Translations under genes and position numbers: made by a program | In this document: positions 9,134 through 18,093 of the stretch, one piece after another | How the letters are laid out: each line of letters begins with the position of its first letter | Position numbering within the stretch: the stretch's first letter is position 1 | The notes under the pieces: model-generated | Told to the model about the DNA's origin: nothing | Database searches by the model: none | Seen by the model: only the letters and a program-made list of their open reading frames with translations | Source: Bdellovibrio sp047344985 | GTDB taxonomy: Bacteria > Bdellovibrionota > Bdellovibrionia > Bdellovibrionales > Bdellovibrionaceae | DNA length: 64,000 bases | Direction of reading: 5' to 3' | Assembly: GCF_047344985.1 (NCBI RefSeq) | Contig: NZ_CP178861.1 | Coordinates: 3,100,001 to 3,164,000, forward strand

Positions 9134-9325
9134 ATGGAAACCATTCCAGAAGACAAAAAAGACCAGGGTGAGGAAGAAGTTCCGGAGCCGATGAAGGTCT
9201 TCTTGAAATCCGTGATCATCCTGTTGGTTGCAGGCTTGATCGCTGGAGTCATCGCCTATCTTCTCTTCTTCTCTGGCTGGTGGCACGTCGGTTCATTTAC
9301 TTTCAAGAGCTACGGTTTAGCGTAG
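9134..9325 (+). CDS. Small single-span membrane protein, unknown function
   Basis: This 63-residue protein is acidic and Glu-rich at the N-terminus (EDKKDQGEEEVPEP). One strong transmembrane helix (VFLKSVIILLVAGLIAGVIA) is followed by a Trp/Phe-rich tail. The start at 9134 has AAGGAG 7 nt upstream, good evidence that it is translated. It lies alone between a terminator and the convergent serpin gene, and its last 16 nt overlap the serpin 3' end. No family was recognised. Confidence 0.7.
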   Translation: METIPEDKKDQGEEEVPEPMKVFLKSVIILLVAGLIAGVIAYLLFFSGWWHVGSFTFKSYGLA

Positions 9326-10497
9326 CGCCCGAGAAATAAAATAGATCCGGATTTTTTATGATAGATTGCGTACATAAATGGATGATCGGCGATAAACTCA
9401 TAAACCTTCATGGGTAGCGCCGCTCCTAATGTTGACATAACAACAGCCGTTGCCGCCGCCGCCTCAGTTCCTTTTTCATCCACCGCCACAAAAGCTTTGT
9501 GATAAACCTGGTCGATGAAAAGAGATTCTCCGGGTTTCAGATCACGAATGGACGTAAAGTCTGCTTTTCGAGTGAACGCCAATGGCATACCCATTTTTTG
9601 CAGAACGGGCTTTAATTCCAAACTTAATTCATGCTTGAACTTTGGCAGTGCCACAATCACGTCAGACGTCGGACCGTCAGTGAGTTTTTTTACCGTCTTC
9701 GCAAAATATGAGTTATCAAACTTCGGCATAAGTTTTTGAAGATCTTTTCCCTTGCGAGGTAAAAAGACCACCATCGAAACATCGCCACCTTCGTAAGGCA
9801 TTTCCAAAACCTGGAATTTTTCATCCTCCGCATAATGAAAACGACTTTTGATATTCATAAAAGGCGTCTTCTGAGTCTCTTTATCCGAAACATGAAATTC
9901 ACGGTCCGAGGTGTTTTCTTTTTTAAACTTTGTCTGCCAATCTCCTTTAAAGTAAATCGCATTGGCAAGTACCAAACCTGTGTAATCCGTTTCTCCGCCT
10001 TTGATAGAGCCTGGAGGTAAAAGATCCTTGATCTTATCTTGAGTTTTTTGCTCCACCCATTTGTTGATGATAAGGCGTGACGGATCTGGCTGATTTTTAA
10101 AATCCAATGCTTCAAAGTGGGCATTGTATTTCGTTTTTACGGTTTCTTGAAACGGCTCTTTGAAAGAATCCGATTTTTCAACCCATACGCTGTTTGCTAC
10201 GGTGAGTTTGTAACCTTCTGCTGCATTGATATCTTTTTCTAGAGACTGAAACTCATCGTGGACTTTCGCCGACAGATGTAAAACCTTGTTCATCTCTTGA
10301 AGTGTCTTGCCTTTCGCACCGGCACTGGTCATCGCCAACGCGGCGGAAATACTGTACGGTGAAAAGAACACATTTCCGTCTTTGGTGGCGACCTTTTTGT
10401 AGAGATCAAAAGCGAATTCGTTATTCCCATGAACAAGTTTATTCTGGGACCATCCAAAGCACGGGAGAGACAAAAGCAGTAAACACAGTTTCTTCAT
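9310..10497 (-). CDS. Serpin (serine protease inhibitor), secreted
   Basis: This 395-residue serpin has a Sec signal peptide (MKKLCLLLLSLPCFGWS), so it is predicted to act in the periplasm or outside the cell. Family landmarks NEFAFDLYKK, NVFFSPYSISAALAM, LVLANAIYFKGDW and DHPFMYAIYH are present. The reactive-centre hinge reads EKGTEAAAATA (from about residue 341). This is the small-residue consensus of inhibitory serpins, so it should trap a protease rather than be a non-inhibitory member. Counting from the hinge puts P1 near Leu357, suggesting a chymotrypsin- or elastase-like target (inference). GGAGG precedes the start. In a predator it could protect against self or prey proteases. Confidence 0.95.
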   Translation of the reverse strand: MKKLCLLLLSLPCFGWSQNKLVHGNNEFAFDLYKKVATKDGNVFFSPYSISAALAMTSAGAKGKTLQEMNKVLHLSAKVHDEFQSLEKDINAAEGYKLTVANSVWVEKSDSFKEPFQETVKTKYNAHFEALDFKNQPDPSRLIINKWVEQKTQDKIKDLLPPGSIKGGETDYTGLVLANAIYFKGDWQTKFKKENTSDREFHVSDKETQKTPFMNIKSRFHYAEDEKFQVLEMPYEGGDVSMVVFLPRKGKDLQKLMPKFDNSYFAKTVKKLTDGPTSDVIVALPKFKHELSLELKPVLQKMGMPLAFTRKADFTSIRDLKPGESLFIDQVYHKAFVAVDEKGTEAAAATAVVMSTLGAALPMKVYEFIADHPFMYAIYHKKSGSILFLGRYAKP

Positions 10498-10638
10498 AAG
10501 GCCTCCGAGGAATTTATTCTAGAAAGCTCCTTCAACTAAGGACAACGACTATTTTAGACACAAGACCTTCATGGGAAAATAGTTGGCTGTAAGAGCAAAA
10601 ACACGTGTAATGAAAGGATGTCCACAAGTGAGGTTCGT

Positions 10639-11277
10639 GTGTCGAAAATTTTATTTGCTATTGCGTGTTTTTCTTTAGTCGCTTGCGCTACAACGACGGA
10701 GTTTAAAGAGCAACAATCCCAATCCGATTTTGGATTTCGCCTTGAGGACACAAAGTACAACGACACGTTCTACGTTCACTCTAATATTAAAGAAGGCACC
10801 AAACCCCGTTACGTGATTTCTTATGTCGGTCGCGTGGTGGGTGAAACCTGCTTGAAGCGTGGATTTAAATACTTTGATAGCTCCACAGAGTCAGCACCTT
10901 CGCCAGACGGAAAAGTTCAAGCTTATCGTACGGTGGGATTTTGTTACCCTACGGCTCAAAGAAAAGATATCAATGTCCTATTTGCTCCGTCTTTAACAGA
11001 TCTTGCTGATGGTGCGGCTCTTGGCGTGGAAAATGCCAAGAACACTAAAACTAAGGTTCGCGCTGGAGATGTTTTAAAGTTGGTCCGCGGTAAACGCGTG
11101 CACAGCATGCTGGATCTTAAGGAAGCCGTTCGCGAAGCGGCTCGTAAGAATGAAAAGACCATTGAAATGGTTTACTTGCGTAAAGGAAAAGTCTTGCGTA
11201 TCAAAGAACCCTTACAAGACTCCAAATCCGTTTTGGATTCCGCGTCCCTTGAGAACTTCAAAAACTTCACAGAATAA
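10639..11277 (+). CDS. Lipoprotein with C-terminal PDZ-like domain
   Basis: This 212-residue predicted lipoprotein begins with a short signal ending in lipobox SLVAC. The first ~130 residues are a domain I do not recognise. The last ~80 (VRAGDVLKLVRGKRVHSMLD, then KTIEMVYLRKGKVLRI) look like a PDZ peptide-binding domain as in HtrA/RseP-type proteins. A GTG at 10639 with GTGAGG 5 nt upstream is preferred; an ATG at 10618 is possible but its purine-rich site abuts the codon. It carries no protease domain, so it may be a periplasmic scaffold. Function unknown. Confidence 0.65.
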   Translation: MSKILFAIACFSLVACATTTEFKEQQSQSDFGFRLEDTKYNDTFYVHSNIKEGTKPRYVISYVGRVVGETCLKRGFKYFDSSTESAPSPDGKVQAYRTVGFCYPTAQRKDINVLFAPSLTDLADGAALGVENAKNTKTKVRAGDVLKLVRGKRVHSMLDLKEAVREAARKNEKTIEMVYLRKGKVLRIKEPLQDSKSVLDSASLENFKNFTE

Positions 11278-11397
11278 CCCTCAAAACGAATAAAACGCCT
11301 TCCAGAGAATAATGAAATCGATATTATTCCTTGAAAGAATATTATTTTTTATCAAGCCCATTTTGTTTTTGTGAAGGTTTGCTATAAAAAGCTCTTC

Positions 11398-12105
11398 ATG
11401 AAAACACTTCTGCTTTCTTTTATTTTATTAGCTTCTTCACTTTCTTTTGCGGCTGTTGAAGGAAGTTCTATCTCTAATGCCCACATCATTTACGACTCTG
11501 GCGAGGCGCAAGTAATTCGCGGAAAAGCCCCCGCCAACCCAAAACAAATGCAAGAGCTGATCAATCTTGGCGTCACGGAGTTTTTAATTTTTAAAAACGA
11601 CACCAAAGGTGAAGTTTTAAAAGAACAAGAAGCTCTTCAAAAATTAGGAATCTCTCCACGCTCCATCACTCATGTTTCCTTTCCGTGGAAAGATCTGCAC
11701 GATTTTAAAAGTGCCTGCACGATGACCATTCAAGCATTGCGCACTATTGAACAAGCCGTACAAAAAAATAAAAGCTTGTACTTCCACTGTACTGTCGGTG
11801 AAGACCGCACTGGTTACCTTGCGGGCCTCTGGGGTTTATGGGCGGGAACATATTCTTCTGTGCCAGAGTCTGTGGAAAAAGAACTGTGCGCTCGTGGCTA
11901 TGAGGCAGGAAATCCCGGCAAACCTTATCGCGATGTCGTCCTTAAAATCCGCGAGACTCTTACTCCGACGTATTTAAAAATGGTGATGGTGCTCAGTGAG
12001 GCGCGCCTTCGTGGCCAGGCATTGAGTGAATCCCTTTGTGAGAGCGAACCTCAGTTAAAGGTCGCAATAAACAAGTACTACTGTGCAAAGGTGACAGAAC
12101 GCTAA
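11398..12105 (+). CDS. Secreted protein-tyrosine/dual-specificity phosphatase-like protein
   Basis: This 235-residue protein has a Sec signal (MKTLLLSFILLASSLSFA) followed by a cysteine-phosphatase domain. The P-loop HCTVGEDRTG fits HC-x5-R with Cys131 as nucleophile and Arg137 binding phosphate. A candidate general-acid region lies near VSFPWKDLHD. The small cap and the ED in the P-loop recall bacterial secreted tyrosine phosphatases and phytase-like PTPs, so inositol phosphates, phospholipids or phosphoproteins could be substrates. The start at 11398 is chosen for the signal peptide; a GTG at 11371 adds nine residues. The upstream region contains a weak A/T hairpin and no clear terminator. 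Confidence 0.8.
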   Translation: MKTLLLSFILLASSLSFAAVEGSSISNAHIIYDSGEAQVIRGKAPANPKQMQELINLGVTEFLIFKNDTKGEVLKEQEALQKLGISPRSITHVSFPWKDLHDFKSACTMTIQALRTIEQAVQKNKSLYFHCTVGEDRTGYLAGLWGLWAGTYSSVPESVEKELCARGYEAGNPGKPYRDVVLKIRETLTPTYLKMVMVLSEARLRGQALSESLCESEPQLKVAINKYYCAKVTER

Positions 12106-12186
12106 CATCCAGCGTCTCGCTTTGAGATTTCGCGCGGATTCTGTTGGAATAGCTTTAGATCAGCTTGTTAAAAACCGAAAAAGATC

Positions 12187-14049
12187 ATGAATAAACTTAG
12201 GGAATTCATGAACGTAGACCGGTTTTTCCAATTATTTTTCGGAATGCTCCTTCTTACAGGATGCACTCTAGATATGAATCTAGCGGAGCTGCCGTTGGAT
12301 TCTCTGGCTCCCATACAAGCTCCACCGACTAACGATCCAGGCCCCGTCGGTCCACTTCCTGGCCATTTCCCTTTAGCTAATAAAACGAAATATCCTTTCG
12401 CATTCCCCCTCAGTGTCGAGTTAACCCCAGAAGGTCATCTGCTTGTTACAAGTGCGAATGAAACGAGTATGGGCGTTCAAGAGTATGATCCTGCCACGGA
12501 TGAATTAGTTCTCGGTTTTGGCGCGCTCGGAACTGCTGACAACCAACTGCAAAATCCAGTGCGGGCTGTTCTTCACAACAACCTTATCTATGTTCTCGAC
12601 GGGAATTCTTATAAAGTTTTTGACCGTAATGGAAACTTTCAAAGCAAAGTCGGCTCTACAGGATTCGCCAACGGACAATTGGATTCACCTACAGATCTCA
12701 CCATAGATAAGAACGGACTTATTTATATTGCCGATTGCGGTAACAACCGTGTGCAAGTTTTTAATCCCGACGGCACATTCAACAAAAATATTGGCTCAGG
12801 CTGGGGCACCGGTGACGGTCAAATAAAGTGTCCCTATGGGTTGTATGTTGATGACAGTTTGAATGTTTTTGTAACCGACTATAATAATCACCGCGTGCAA
12901 AAATTTAATTCTTCCGGAACCTTCTCTATGAAATTTGGAGTCGCGGGGACCGGCGTCGGCCAATTGCAACAGCCCGCTCGCGTGAGTGTTGATTCCTCGG
13001 GAAATATTTTTATCTCCGAAGCCTCACGTAAAGAAATTATTAAATTTTCTTCCACTGGCACATATATAGCGACATATAAAGGCGATACCGGCGGACATGA
13101 TGCTATTGGAGTTGCTTATTCTATTTTCTTTGATGCGAATAATTCGATCTACATTGCCGACGGCGATAAAAAACGCATTGAGCTCTGGGATCAAAACGGT
13201 GTCTATCAAAAATCATTCGTCGATTATCCAGAATCCGAAAAAATCTTAGCCCAACCGACAGGAATCTGGATTGATTCACAGGATAATTTTTATATCGCGC
13301 AATCCGTAGACAGTTCCAAGCCACAAGGGGTTGTGGAGTTTGATTCACAAGGAAATTATTTAAAGACGGTTGGAAGTAGTGCCGCTGGCCCGGGACAGCT
13401 TCTATATGCATTTGATACGGCCCTTGATTCTGAAGGCAATATTTACGTAGTCGACACCAATCAAAATAAGATCCTGAAATTTTCTGCCGATGGCACTTAC
13501 CTTCTAACCATTGGCACTTCGGGAAATGGGCCAGGACAGCTCGATGGACCAGCCGGAATTTACATCGACAAAGACGACAACATCTACGTCGTAGAGGTCA
13601 CAAATCACCGAGTACAGAAGATGGATAAAACAGGGGCTTTCATAACAGAAATAGGAAACTCCGGCGGGCCAGGACAACTTTCTCAGCCGACAAATCTTTT
13701 CGTCGATAAAGACGGGAGTATTTTTGTAACCGATGTCTCTCTCAATAAAATTTTAAAATACGATGCTTCTGGTAACTTCCTCTTTAGCTTTGGAAATAGC
13801 CCAAGCTACGGTGTTTACGTGAATGCAGCGGGCTTCATCTTTGCTACGAACTACAGCACCAATCAAGTGGACAAATTCGACAGCGGAGGCAATTACATCA
13901 TAAGCTTCGGCCAACTCGGCTCCACGATTGGTCAATTCACGGTTCCCGTCGACATCGCAGGTGACTCCTACGGAAATATCTACGTCGTGGATCTCTACAA
14001 CCGTCGTGTTCAGAAATTCAACGACCTCGGCATTCCTCTTCTAGAATAG
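12187..14049 (+). CDS. NHL-repeat beta-propeller lipoprotein
   Basis: This 620-residue predicted lipoprotein has a signal with lipobox LLTGC, followed by a Pro-rich linker. Beyond it lies a long array of NHL-type repeats of about 45 residues with the recurring pattern G-QL-P-GI-D--GNIYV-D--NHRVQKF. About ten repeats can be counted, enough for one or two propellers. NHL propellers bind protein, RNA or peptidoglycan-linked ligands; none can be named here. An internal ATG at 12208 with AGGG upstream is an alternative start that keeps the lipobox. The gene is convergent with lpxH, and the long inverted repeat lies between them. Confidence 0.85.
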   Translation: MNKLREFMNVDRFFQLFFGMLLLTGCTLDMNLAELPLDSLAPIQAPPTNDPGPVGPLPGHFPLANKTKYPFAFPLSVELTPEGHLLVTSANETSMGVQEYDPATDELVLGFGALGTADNQLQNPVRAVLHNNLIYVLDGNSYKVFDRNGNFQSKVGSTGFANGQLDSPTDLTIDKNGLIYIADCGNNRVQVFNPDGTFNKNIGSGWGTGDGQIKCPYGLYVDDSLNVFVTDYNNHRVQKFNSSGTFSMKFGVAGTGVGQLQQPARVSVDSSGNIFISEASRKEIIKFSSTGTYIATYKGDTGGHDAIGVAYSIFFDANNSIYIADGDKKRIELWDQNGVYQKSFVDYPESEKILAQPTGIWIDSQDNFYIAQSVDSSKPQGVVEFDSQGNYLKTVGSSAAGPGQLLYAFDTALDSEGNIYVVDTNQNKILKFSADGTYLLTIGTSGNGPGQLDGPAGIYIDKDDNIYVVEVTNHRVQKMDKTGAFITEIGNSGGPGQLSQPTNLFVDKDGSIFVTDVSLNKILKYDASGNFLFSFGNSPSYGVYVNAAGFIFATNYSTNQVDKFDSGGNYIISFGQLGSTIGQFTVPVDIAGDSYGNIYVVDLYNRRVQKFNDLGIPLLE

Positions 14050-14124
14050 ACAGAACAAATAAAGCACCTTTTCAACGTCTTAACAAAATACTGACGTGGT
14101 TTTATTTCATTTTTAAACACACAG

Positions 14125-14293
14125 ACTTTGTTCGGCTTTGTAGGTGGGGAAGGGGCTCTGGCAGTTCTGCGCAGTCAGACCTCCGCGCCGACACGAAGTC
14201 GTACCAAAGCGCGGTGAGGCACGATGCCGTGTCTGACGGAGCGGAACTGCCAGCAGCCCTTCCCACCTACAAAGCCGTACCCAAAGCCAAAGT
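14125..14293. repeat. 169-nt imperfect inverted repeat (cruciform or structured RNA) between convergent genes
   Basis: The left arm at 14134-14180 and right arm at 14231-14276 are inverted copies of about 47 nt. They share GGCTTTGTAGGTGGG, GCTGGCAGTT-like and GTCAGAC blocks, and the outer ACTTTG (14125-14130) pairs with CAAAGT (14288-14293). The 50-nt centre can fold two smaller hairpins (CCTCCGCGC with GCGCGGTGAGG, and CACG/CGTG). It is far longer than an ordinary terminator, is GC-rich compared with its flanks and ends close to the lpxH stop. Options are a MITE or REP-like element, a very large bidirectional terminator or a structured small RNA. No second copy was noticed in the window. Confidence 0.8.
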
Positions 14294-14302
14294 ACTTAAG
14301 AA

Positions 14303-15046
14303 TTAAATATAGACCCACTCGCCTTGGCCGTGGCGGATGCAGAAGACTTTGACCTTCTCTTCAAACCACGAGCCGAGGTTAATAGAACGAACTTTGTGCC
14401 CATCCACTTCGACAATGTGATCGTCAAACACGTGCATGTGTCCTGAGATGATCATATCAAAAGGTTTTTCCTTATAAGCCTTGATCGCATGAGAGCGAAC
14501 CATTTCAATCAAAGGTCCTTCATTGGAAACGCGGTAATGACCACTGCGCGCGCGGCTTTTCTTGCTCGCTTTATTCCCGATATGATCCCAAAACTGTCCC
14601 GGAAGAATGTTTCCTAGAGGCTTAATGAATGGATTGCGAATGATGCTGCGATACTTCAAGTACTTTTCATCATTGAGGTTAATCAGATCTCCGTGCTCCA
14701 AACGCACGCGCAGACCGTCGATCAGATAGTATTGAGCTTCAACAAAAACTTCGATGCCCAACTTCTTTTGAAAGAACCCTTCAACGTGCACATCATGATT
14801 GCCTTCGATGTAAGTGATCTTCGCACCGGCCTGTTTCAGGTCACGAAGCGCATCCATAAGCGGTTGAAATTTTCTGGCAAAGTAAGTGTGGCCTCCGACC
14901 CAAAGATCGAAGATGTCACCTAAAAGAAAAAGATGAATGTCCTGCGGATTTTTCTCGCGCAAAGAACGCAAAAAGCGCAACAGGATTTGTCCGTTGCGCT
15001 CTTCTGCGGTTTTTAAGTGAATGTCGGATAAGAACCAGGCTTCCAC
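14303..15046 (-). CDS. lpxH: UDP-2,3-diacylglucosamine diphosphatase-like metallophosphoesterase
   Basis: This 247-residue calcineurin-like phosphoesterase has all metal-site blocks: SDIHL, GDIFDLWVGG, EGNHDVH, EHGD and SGHMHV. The FDLW after the second aspartate is typical of LpxH, which removes UMP from UDP-2,3-diacylglucosamine in lipid A synthesis at the inner membrane. The GTG start overlaps the ftsZ stop by one base (TAGTG), so translation is probably coupled to ftsZ as the last gene of the ftsQAZ unit. A different metallophosphoesterase role cannot be excluded because the C-terminal half is less diagnostic. Confidence 0.8.
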   Translation of the reverse strand: MEAWFLSDIHLKTAEERNGQILLRFLRSLREKNPQDIHLFLLGDIFDLWVGGHTYFARKFQPLMDALRDLKQAGAKITYIEGNHDVHVEGFFQKKLGIEVFVEAQYYLIDGLRVRLEHGDLINLNDEKYLKYRSIIRNPFIKPLGNILPGQFWDHIGNKASKKSRARSGHYRVSNEGPLIEMVRSHAIKAYKEKPFDMIISGHMHVFDDHIVEVDGHKVRSINLGSWFEEKVKVFCIRHGQGEWVYI

Positions 15047-16677
15047 TAGTCTTGTTTCAAATCAAAACCTTGTTTCTTGCGGATGAAGGCAGGAACTTCC
15101 AAGTTTTGAGAAGAGAATGGAGAGCTAAGAACCTCGCGCGCCATACGACGAGCCTCTTCCAAAGATTGTTGTTCATGATCTACGTTCATGGACAATTGCT
15201 CTGGATTGTTGTGGCGAGCTTTCAACTCTTGGCTTTCTTTGAAAGCGCGAGCTTTAGCTAGCAACAAATCACGAGGAGAAGCTGCTTCAACTTGCGGTTG
15301 AATTGGTGTTGCAACTTCTGGAGCTGGTTGTTGAGCCGGAGCTTGTGGCATCACGTTTTGCGCTGCTTGTTGCGCCATTTGCGGAGTCACTGGAGCTACT
15401 GGTGGAACAACAACAGTCTCAGTTACCTGGGGTACCTCCTGTTGTGGAGGTTGAGTGAAGTTCATCACTTGAGATTGCACAGCCGCGATTGGTGGCAATT
15501 CCACAGGCGCCATTTGTGGCATCTGAGGCATTGTTGGCATCGCTGGCATTTGTGGGTACTGAGGCATTTGCGGCATCACAGGCATCTGTGGCATTTGAGG
15601 CATCTGCGGCATTTGCATCATTTGTTGTTGCATATTCATACCACCAAACTGAGCCGCTTGTTGGTTTAAGAAATTTTGCATTTGATTTACTTGCGCCATG
15701 TCGTTCACAAGTTTCACATCGTGAGAATCAAAACCTGTTGCGATCACTGTTACGCGAACTTCATCACCCATATTGTCATCGATAACTGCACCGAAGATGA
15801 TTTCCGCATCTTCATGAGCCGCTTCCGTGATCAAAGTTGTTGCTTCGTTCACTTCATACAATGACAAGCTAGAGCTTGCAGTCACGTTGATGATGATGCC
15901 AGTAGCGCCATCGATTTTTACATTCTCAAGAAGAGGAGAAGAAATCGCTGCAGTTGCTGCTTCTACCGCACGGTTGTCACCTTTCGCAGAACCAGTCCCC
16001 ATGATCGCGATACCTTTAGAAGACATCACAGTGCGAATGTCCGCGAAGTCCAAGTTGATCAAACCGCGGATGTTGATAAGGTCAGAGATCCCTTTTACCG
16101 CTTGCAAAAGAACTTCGTCCGCTTTCTTGAATGTCTCAAGAAGAGGAGTTTTCTCTGCCGCTACAGAAAGAAGTTTTTGGTTCGGGATCACGATCAATGT
16201 ATCAACATTGTCTTTAAGTTCAGACAAACCGCCTTCAGCGTGTTTGCCGCGTTTTTTACCTTCAAACAGGAAGGGCTTAGTGACTACACCGATTGTCAAT
16301 GCGCCAAGTTCGCGCGCAATCTTCGCAACAATCGGAGCGCCACCTGTCCCTGTTCCGCCACCCATACCCGCAGTGACGAACACCATGTCCGCGCCTTCCA
16401 ATTTCTCAACAATTTCATTATACGATTCAATCGCAGCTCTGCGACCCACATCTGGGTTTGCACCTGCGCCAAGACCTTTTGTCAAATCAAGGCCCAACTG
16501 AATTTTGTTAGACGCTTTATTTGCATTCAAAGCTTGGATGTCTGTATTTGCTACGATGAATTCAACACCAGCCATGTTGGATTCGATCATCGTTGAAACA
16601 GCATTACTTCCGCCGCCGCCAACGCCGACTACTTTAATGTTTGCACCAATATTGATATTTTCTTCTAATTCAAACAT
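15046..16677 (-). CDS. ftsZ: Cell division protein FtsZ with long Met-Pro-Gln linker
   Basis: This tubulin-like GTPase forms the Z-ring. The GTP-binding glycine loop GGGTGTGGAP and the co-catalytic T7 region NLDFADIRTVM are intact within a ~315-residue core. At 543 residues it is about 160 longer than E. coli FtsZ. The extra length is a linker rich in Gln, Pro and Met, with MPQ tandem repeats around residues 355-395 (QMPQMPQMPVMPQMP) and further Pro/Val/Gln runs. The C-terminal conserved peptide VPAFIRKKQGF, which binds FtsA, is near the end. GGAGG precedes the start. It follows ftsA after 48 nt and is coupled to lpxH. Confidence 0.98.
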   Translation of the reverse strand: MFELEENINIGANIKVVGVGGGGSNAVSTMIESNMAGVEFIVANTDIQALNANKASNKIQLGLDLTKGLGAGANPDVGRRAAIESYNEIVEKLEGADMVFVTAGMGGGTGTGGAPIVAKIARELGALTIGVVTKPFLFEGKKRGKHAEGGLSELKDNVDTLIVIPNQKLLSVAAEKTPLLETFKKADEVLLQAVKGISDLINIRGLINLDFADIRTVMSSKGIAIMGTGSAKGDNRAVEAATAAISSPLLENVKIDGATGIIINVTASSSLSLYEVNEATTLITEAAHEDAEIIFGAVIDDNMGDEVRVTVIATGFDSHDVKLVNDMAQVNQMQNFLNQQAAQFGGMNMQQQMMQMPQMPQMPQMPVMPQMPQYPQMPAMPTMPQMPQMAPVELPPIAAVQSQVMNFTQPPQQEVPQVTETVVVPPVAPVTPQMAQQAAQNVMPQAPAQQPAPEVATPIQPQVEAASPRDLLLAKARAFKESQELKARHNNPEQLSMNVDHEQQSLEEARRMAREVLSSPFSSQNLEVPAFIRKKQGFDLKQD

Positions 16678-16725
16678 TTGATCCTCCCCGCAGAATCAAG
16701 GGCCTCCAGCCCTCACCGAGTAAAA

Positions 16726-17979
16726 TTAAAAAATCTGTCCAAAAAAATCTTTGATCTTTTTAGTGATACCGTCGAGCGATTCACCAATATTGACTTCTTG
16801 TTGTTGATTGTGATGAAGCAAATCTTTCTTTTGCCCCAAAGCGTACAACAACAAACCAACAGCTGCTGAGAATTCTCCAGACTTCACAACATCCGTAAGC
16901 CCTCCGATTTCACGAGGCGCACCTCTGCGAACCGGAATATCAAAAATAAACTCACCCATCTCCACCAAGCCATCAAGTTGACTTGCGCCACCTGTGAGAA
17001 CAATTCCTGATCCCAACATCGGCATCACGCCACTCATGCGAATGTCATTGGCAACCAAGTTCAGAGTTTCCTCTGCACGAGCCTCAATAACATCGGCCAA
17101 GTCTTTACGAGGAATCACGCGGGCTTTTCTGCCGCCGACTCCTTCGACTTCGATAGTTTCGTTTTCATTCACCATGGAAGCCATTGCGCAACCATGTTTA
17201 ATTTTTAAAGACTCTGCCGCAAACTGTGGAGTTCTAAGTCCTACAGCCACGTCATGAGTGAAGTGCTGACCGCCCACCGGAATTGTCGATGAATGCGCCA
17301 CACTGCCATTGACGAAATACAAAGCGTTGCAAGCGCCGCCGCCCATATCAACAACACACACGCCGAGATTTTTTTCGTCGTTAGAAATAACCGCCGTTGC
17401 AGAAGCCAATTGACCTAGTACAAGACCGGCAATTTTAAGACCTGCTTTTTCTACGCATTTCACTGTGTTATTGATGGCACTTTGACTGCCTGTCACGATG
17501 TGCACGTTAGCTTCTAAACGAATGCCCGACATGCCGATAGGATCTGTGATCCCGTCTTGTCCATCGACTTTGAATTCTCTTGGAAGAACGTGAAGAACTG
17601 TGCGATCCGCAGGAACTGCCACCGCTTTTGCCGCTTCAATCACGCGATCAATTTCAGAAGCAGTGACTTCGCGATTCTTAATAGCCACCATGCCTTTAGA
17701 ATCGAAAGAGGAAATATGTGTCCCGGCAACTCCCACCCATACTTCAGAGATGGAGTAGCCTGACATCAGTTCTGCTTCTTCTTTTGCTTTTTTAATAGAC
17801 TCGGTTGTGGCTTCAATATTGACCACAACGCCTTGGCGAATGCCTGTGTTTGGGGCTCTGCCCACGCCGGCAACTTCGATTTTTCCGTCGGGATTGACTG
17901 TTCCAATAACGAATGAAACTTTGGTAGAACCAATGTCCAAGCCAGCCAATACCGGTGCTTTCGGTTTTGATGTACTCAT
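16726..17979 (-). CDS. ftsA: Cell division protein FtsA
   Basis: This 417-residue actin-like ATPase tethers FtsZ to the inner membrane and recruits late division proteins. The phosphate-1 motif LDIGSTKVSFVIG, an SHS2/1C domain region (residues ~85-165), phosphate-2 VVDMGGGACN and adenosine motif GIVLTGGASQL are all present. The last residues, KKIKDFFGQIF, form the amphipathic membrane-targeting helix. Size matches the family. It sits between ftsQ and ftsZ in the usual order. The 114-nt gap from ftsQ can form RNA hairpins (see separate entry). Confidence 0.97.
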   Translation of the reverse strand: MSTSKPKAPVLAGLDIGSTKVSFVIGTVNPDGKIEVAGVGRAPNTGIRQGVVVNIEATTESIKKAKEEAELMSGYSISEVWVGVAGTHISSFDSKGMVAIKNREVTASEIDRVIEAAKAVAVPADRTVLHVLPREFKVDGQDGITDPIGMSGIRLEANVHIVTGSQSAINNTVKCVEKAGLKIAGLVLGQLASATAVISNDEKNLGVCVVDMGGGACNALYFVNGSVAHSSTIPVGGQHFTHDVAVGLRTPQFAAESLKIKHGCAMASMVNENETIEVEGVGGRKARVIPRKDLADVIEARAEETLNLVANDIRMSGVMPMLGSGIVLTGGASQLDGLVEMGEFIFDIPVRRGAPREIGGLTDVVKSGEFSAAVGLLLYALGQKKDLLHHNQQQEVNIGESLDGITKKIKDFFGQIF

Positions 17980-18014
17980 CCTTAAGTCCTCACGGATGCT
18001 TAAACTTATGTTGT

Positions 18015-18081
18015 AGGACCACCAATTAAAATCATTTTAAAAGGTATTCGAGCCAAAATGTGCTCGACTTTAATCGGTCCT
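18015..18081 (-). promoter_or_regulatory. Possible RNA structure in the ftsQ-ftsA intergenic leader
   Basis: In the ftsA leader AGGACC (18015-18020) can pair with GGTCCT (18076-18081). Inside it CGAGC (18049-18053) pairs with GCTCG (18062-18066), followed on the minus strand by a TTTT-containing run. It could tune ftsA/ftsZ expression, but the stems are short. Confidence 0.3.
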
Positions 18082-18093
18082 CCAGACTTAAGC

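Noticed and set aside
12187..14049. Tandem DNA repeat or CRISPR-like array
   Set aside because: The periodicity is at protein level (NHL repeats); DNA units are diverged and there are no identical spacers.
15292..15669. Plus-strand open frame rich in His, Leu and Trp over the ftsZ linker
   Set aside because: It is the complement of the Met-Pro-Gln repeat codons of ftsZ; low complexity and no ribosome binding site.
15827..16501. 224-codon plus-strand frame opposite ftsZ
   Set aside because: Antisense to the conserved GTPase core; open only because of codon bias.
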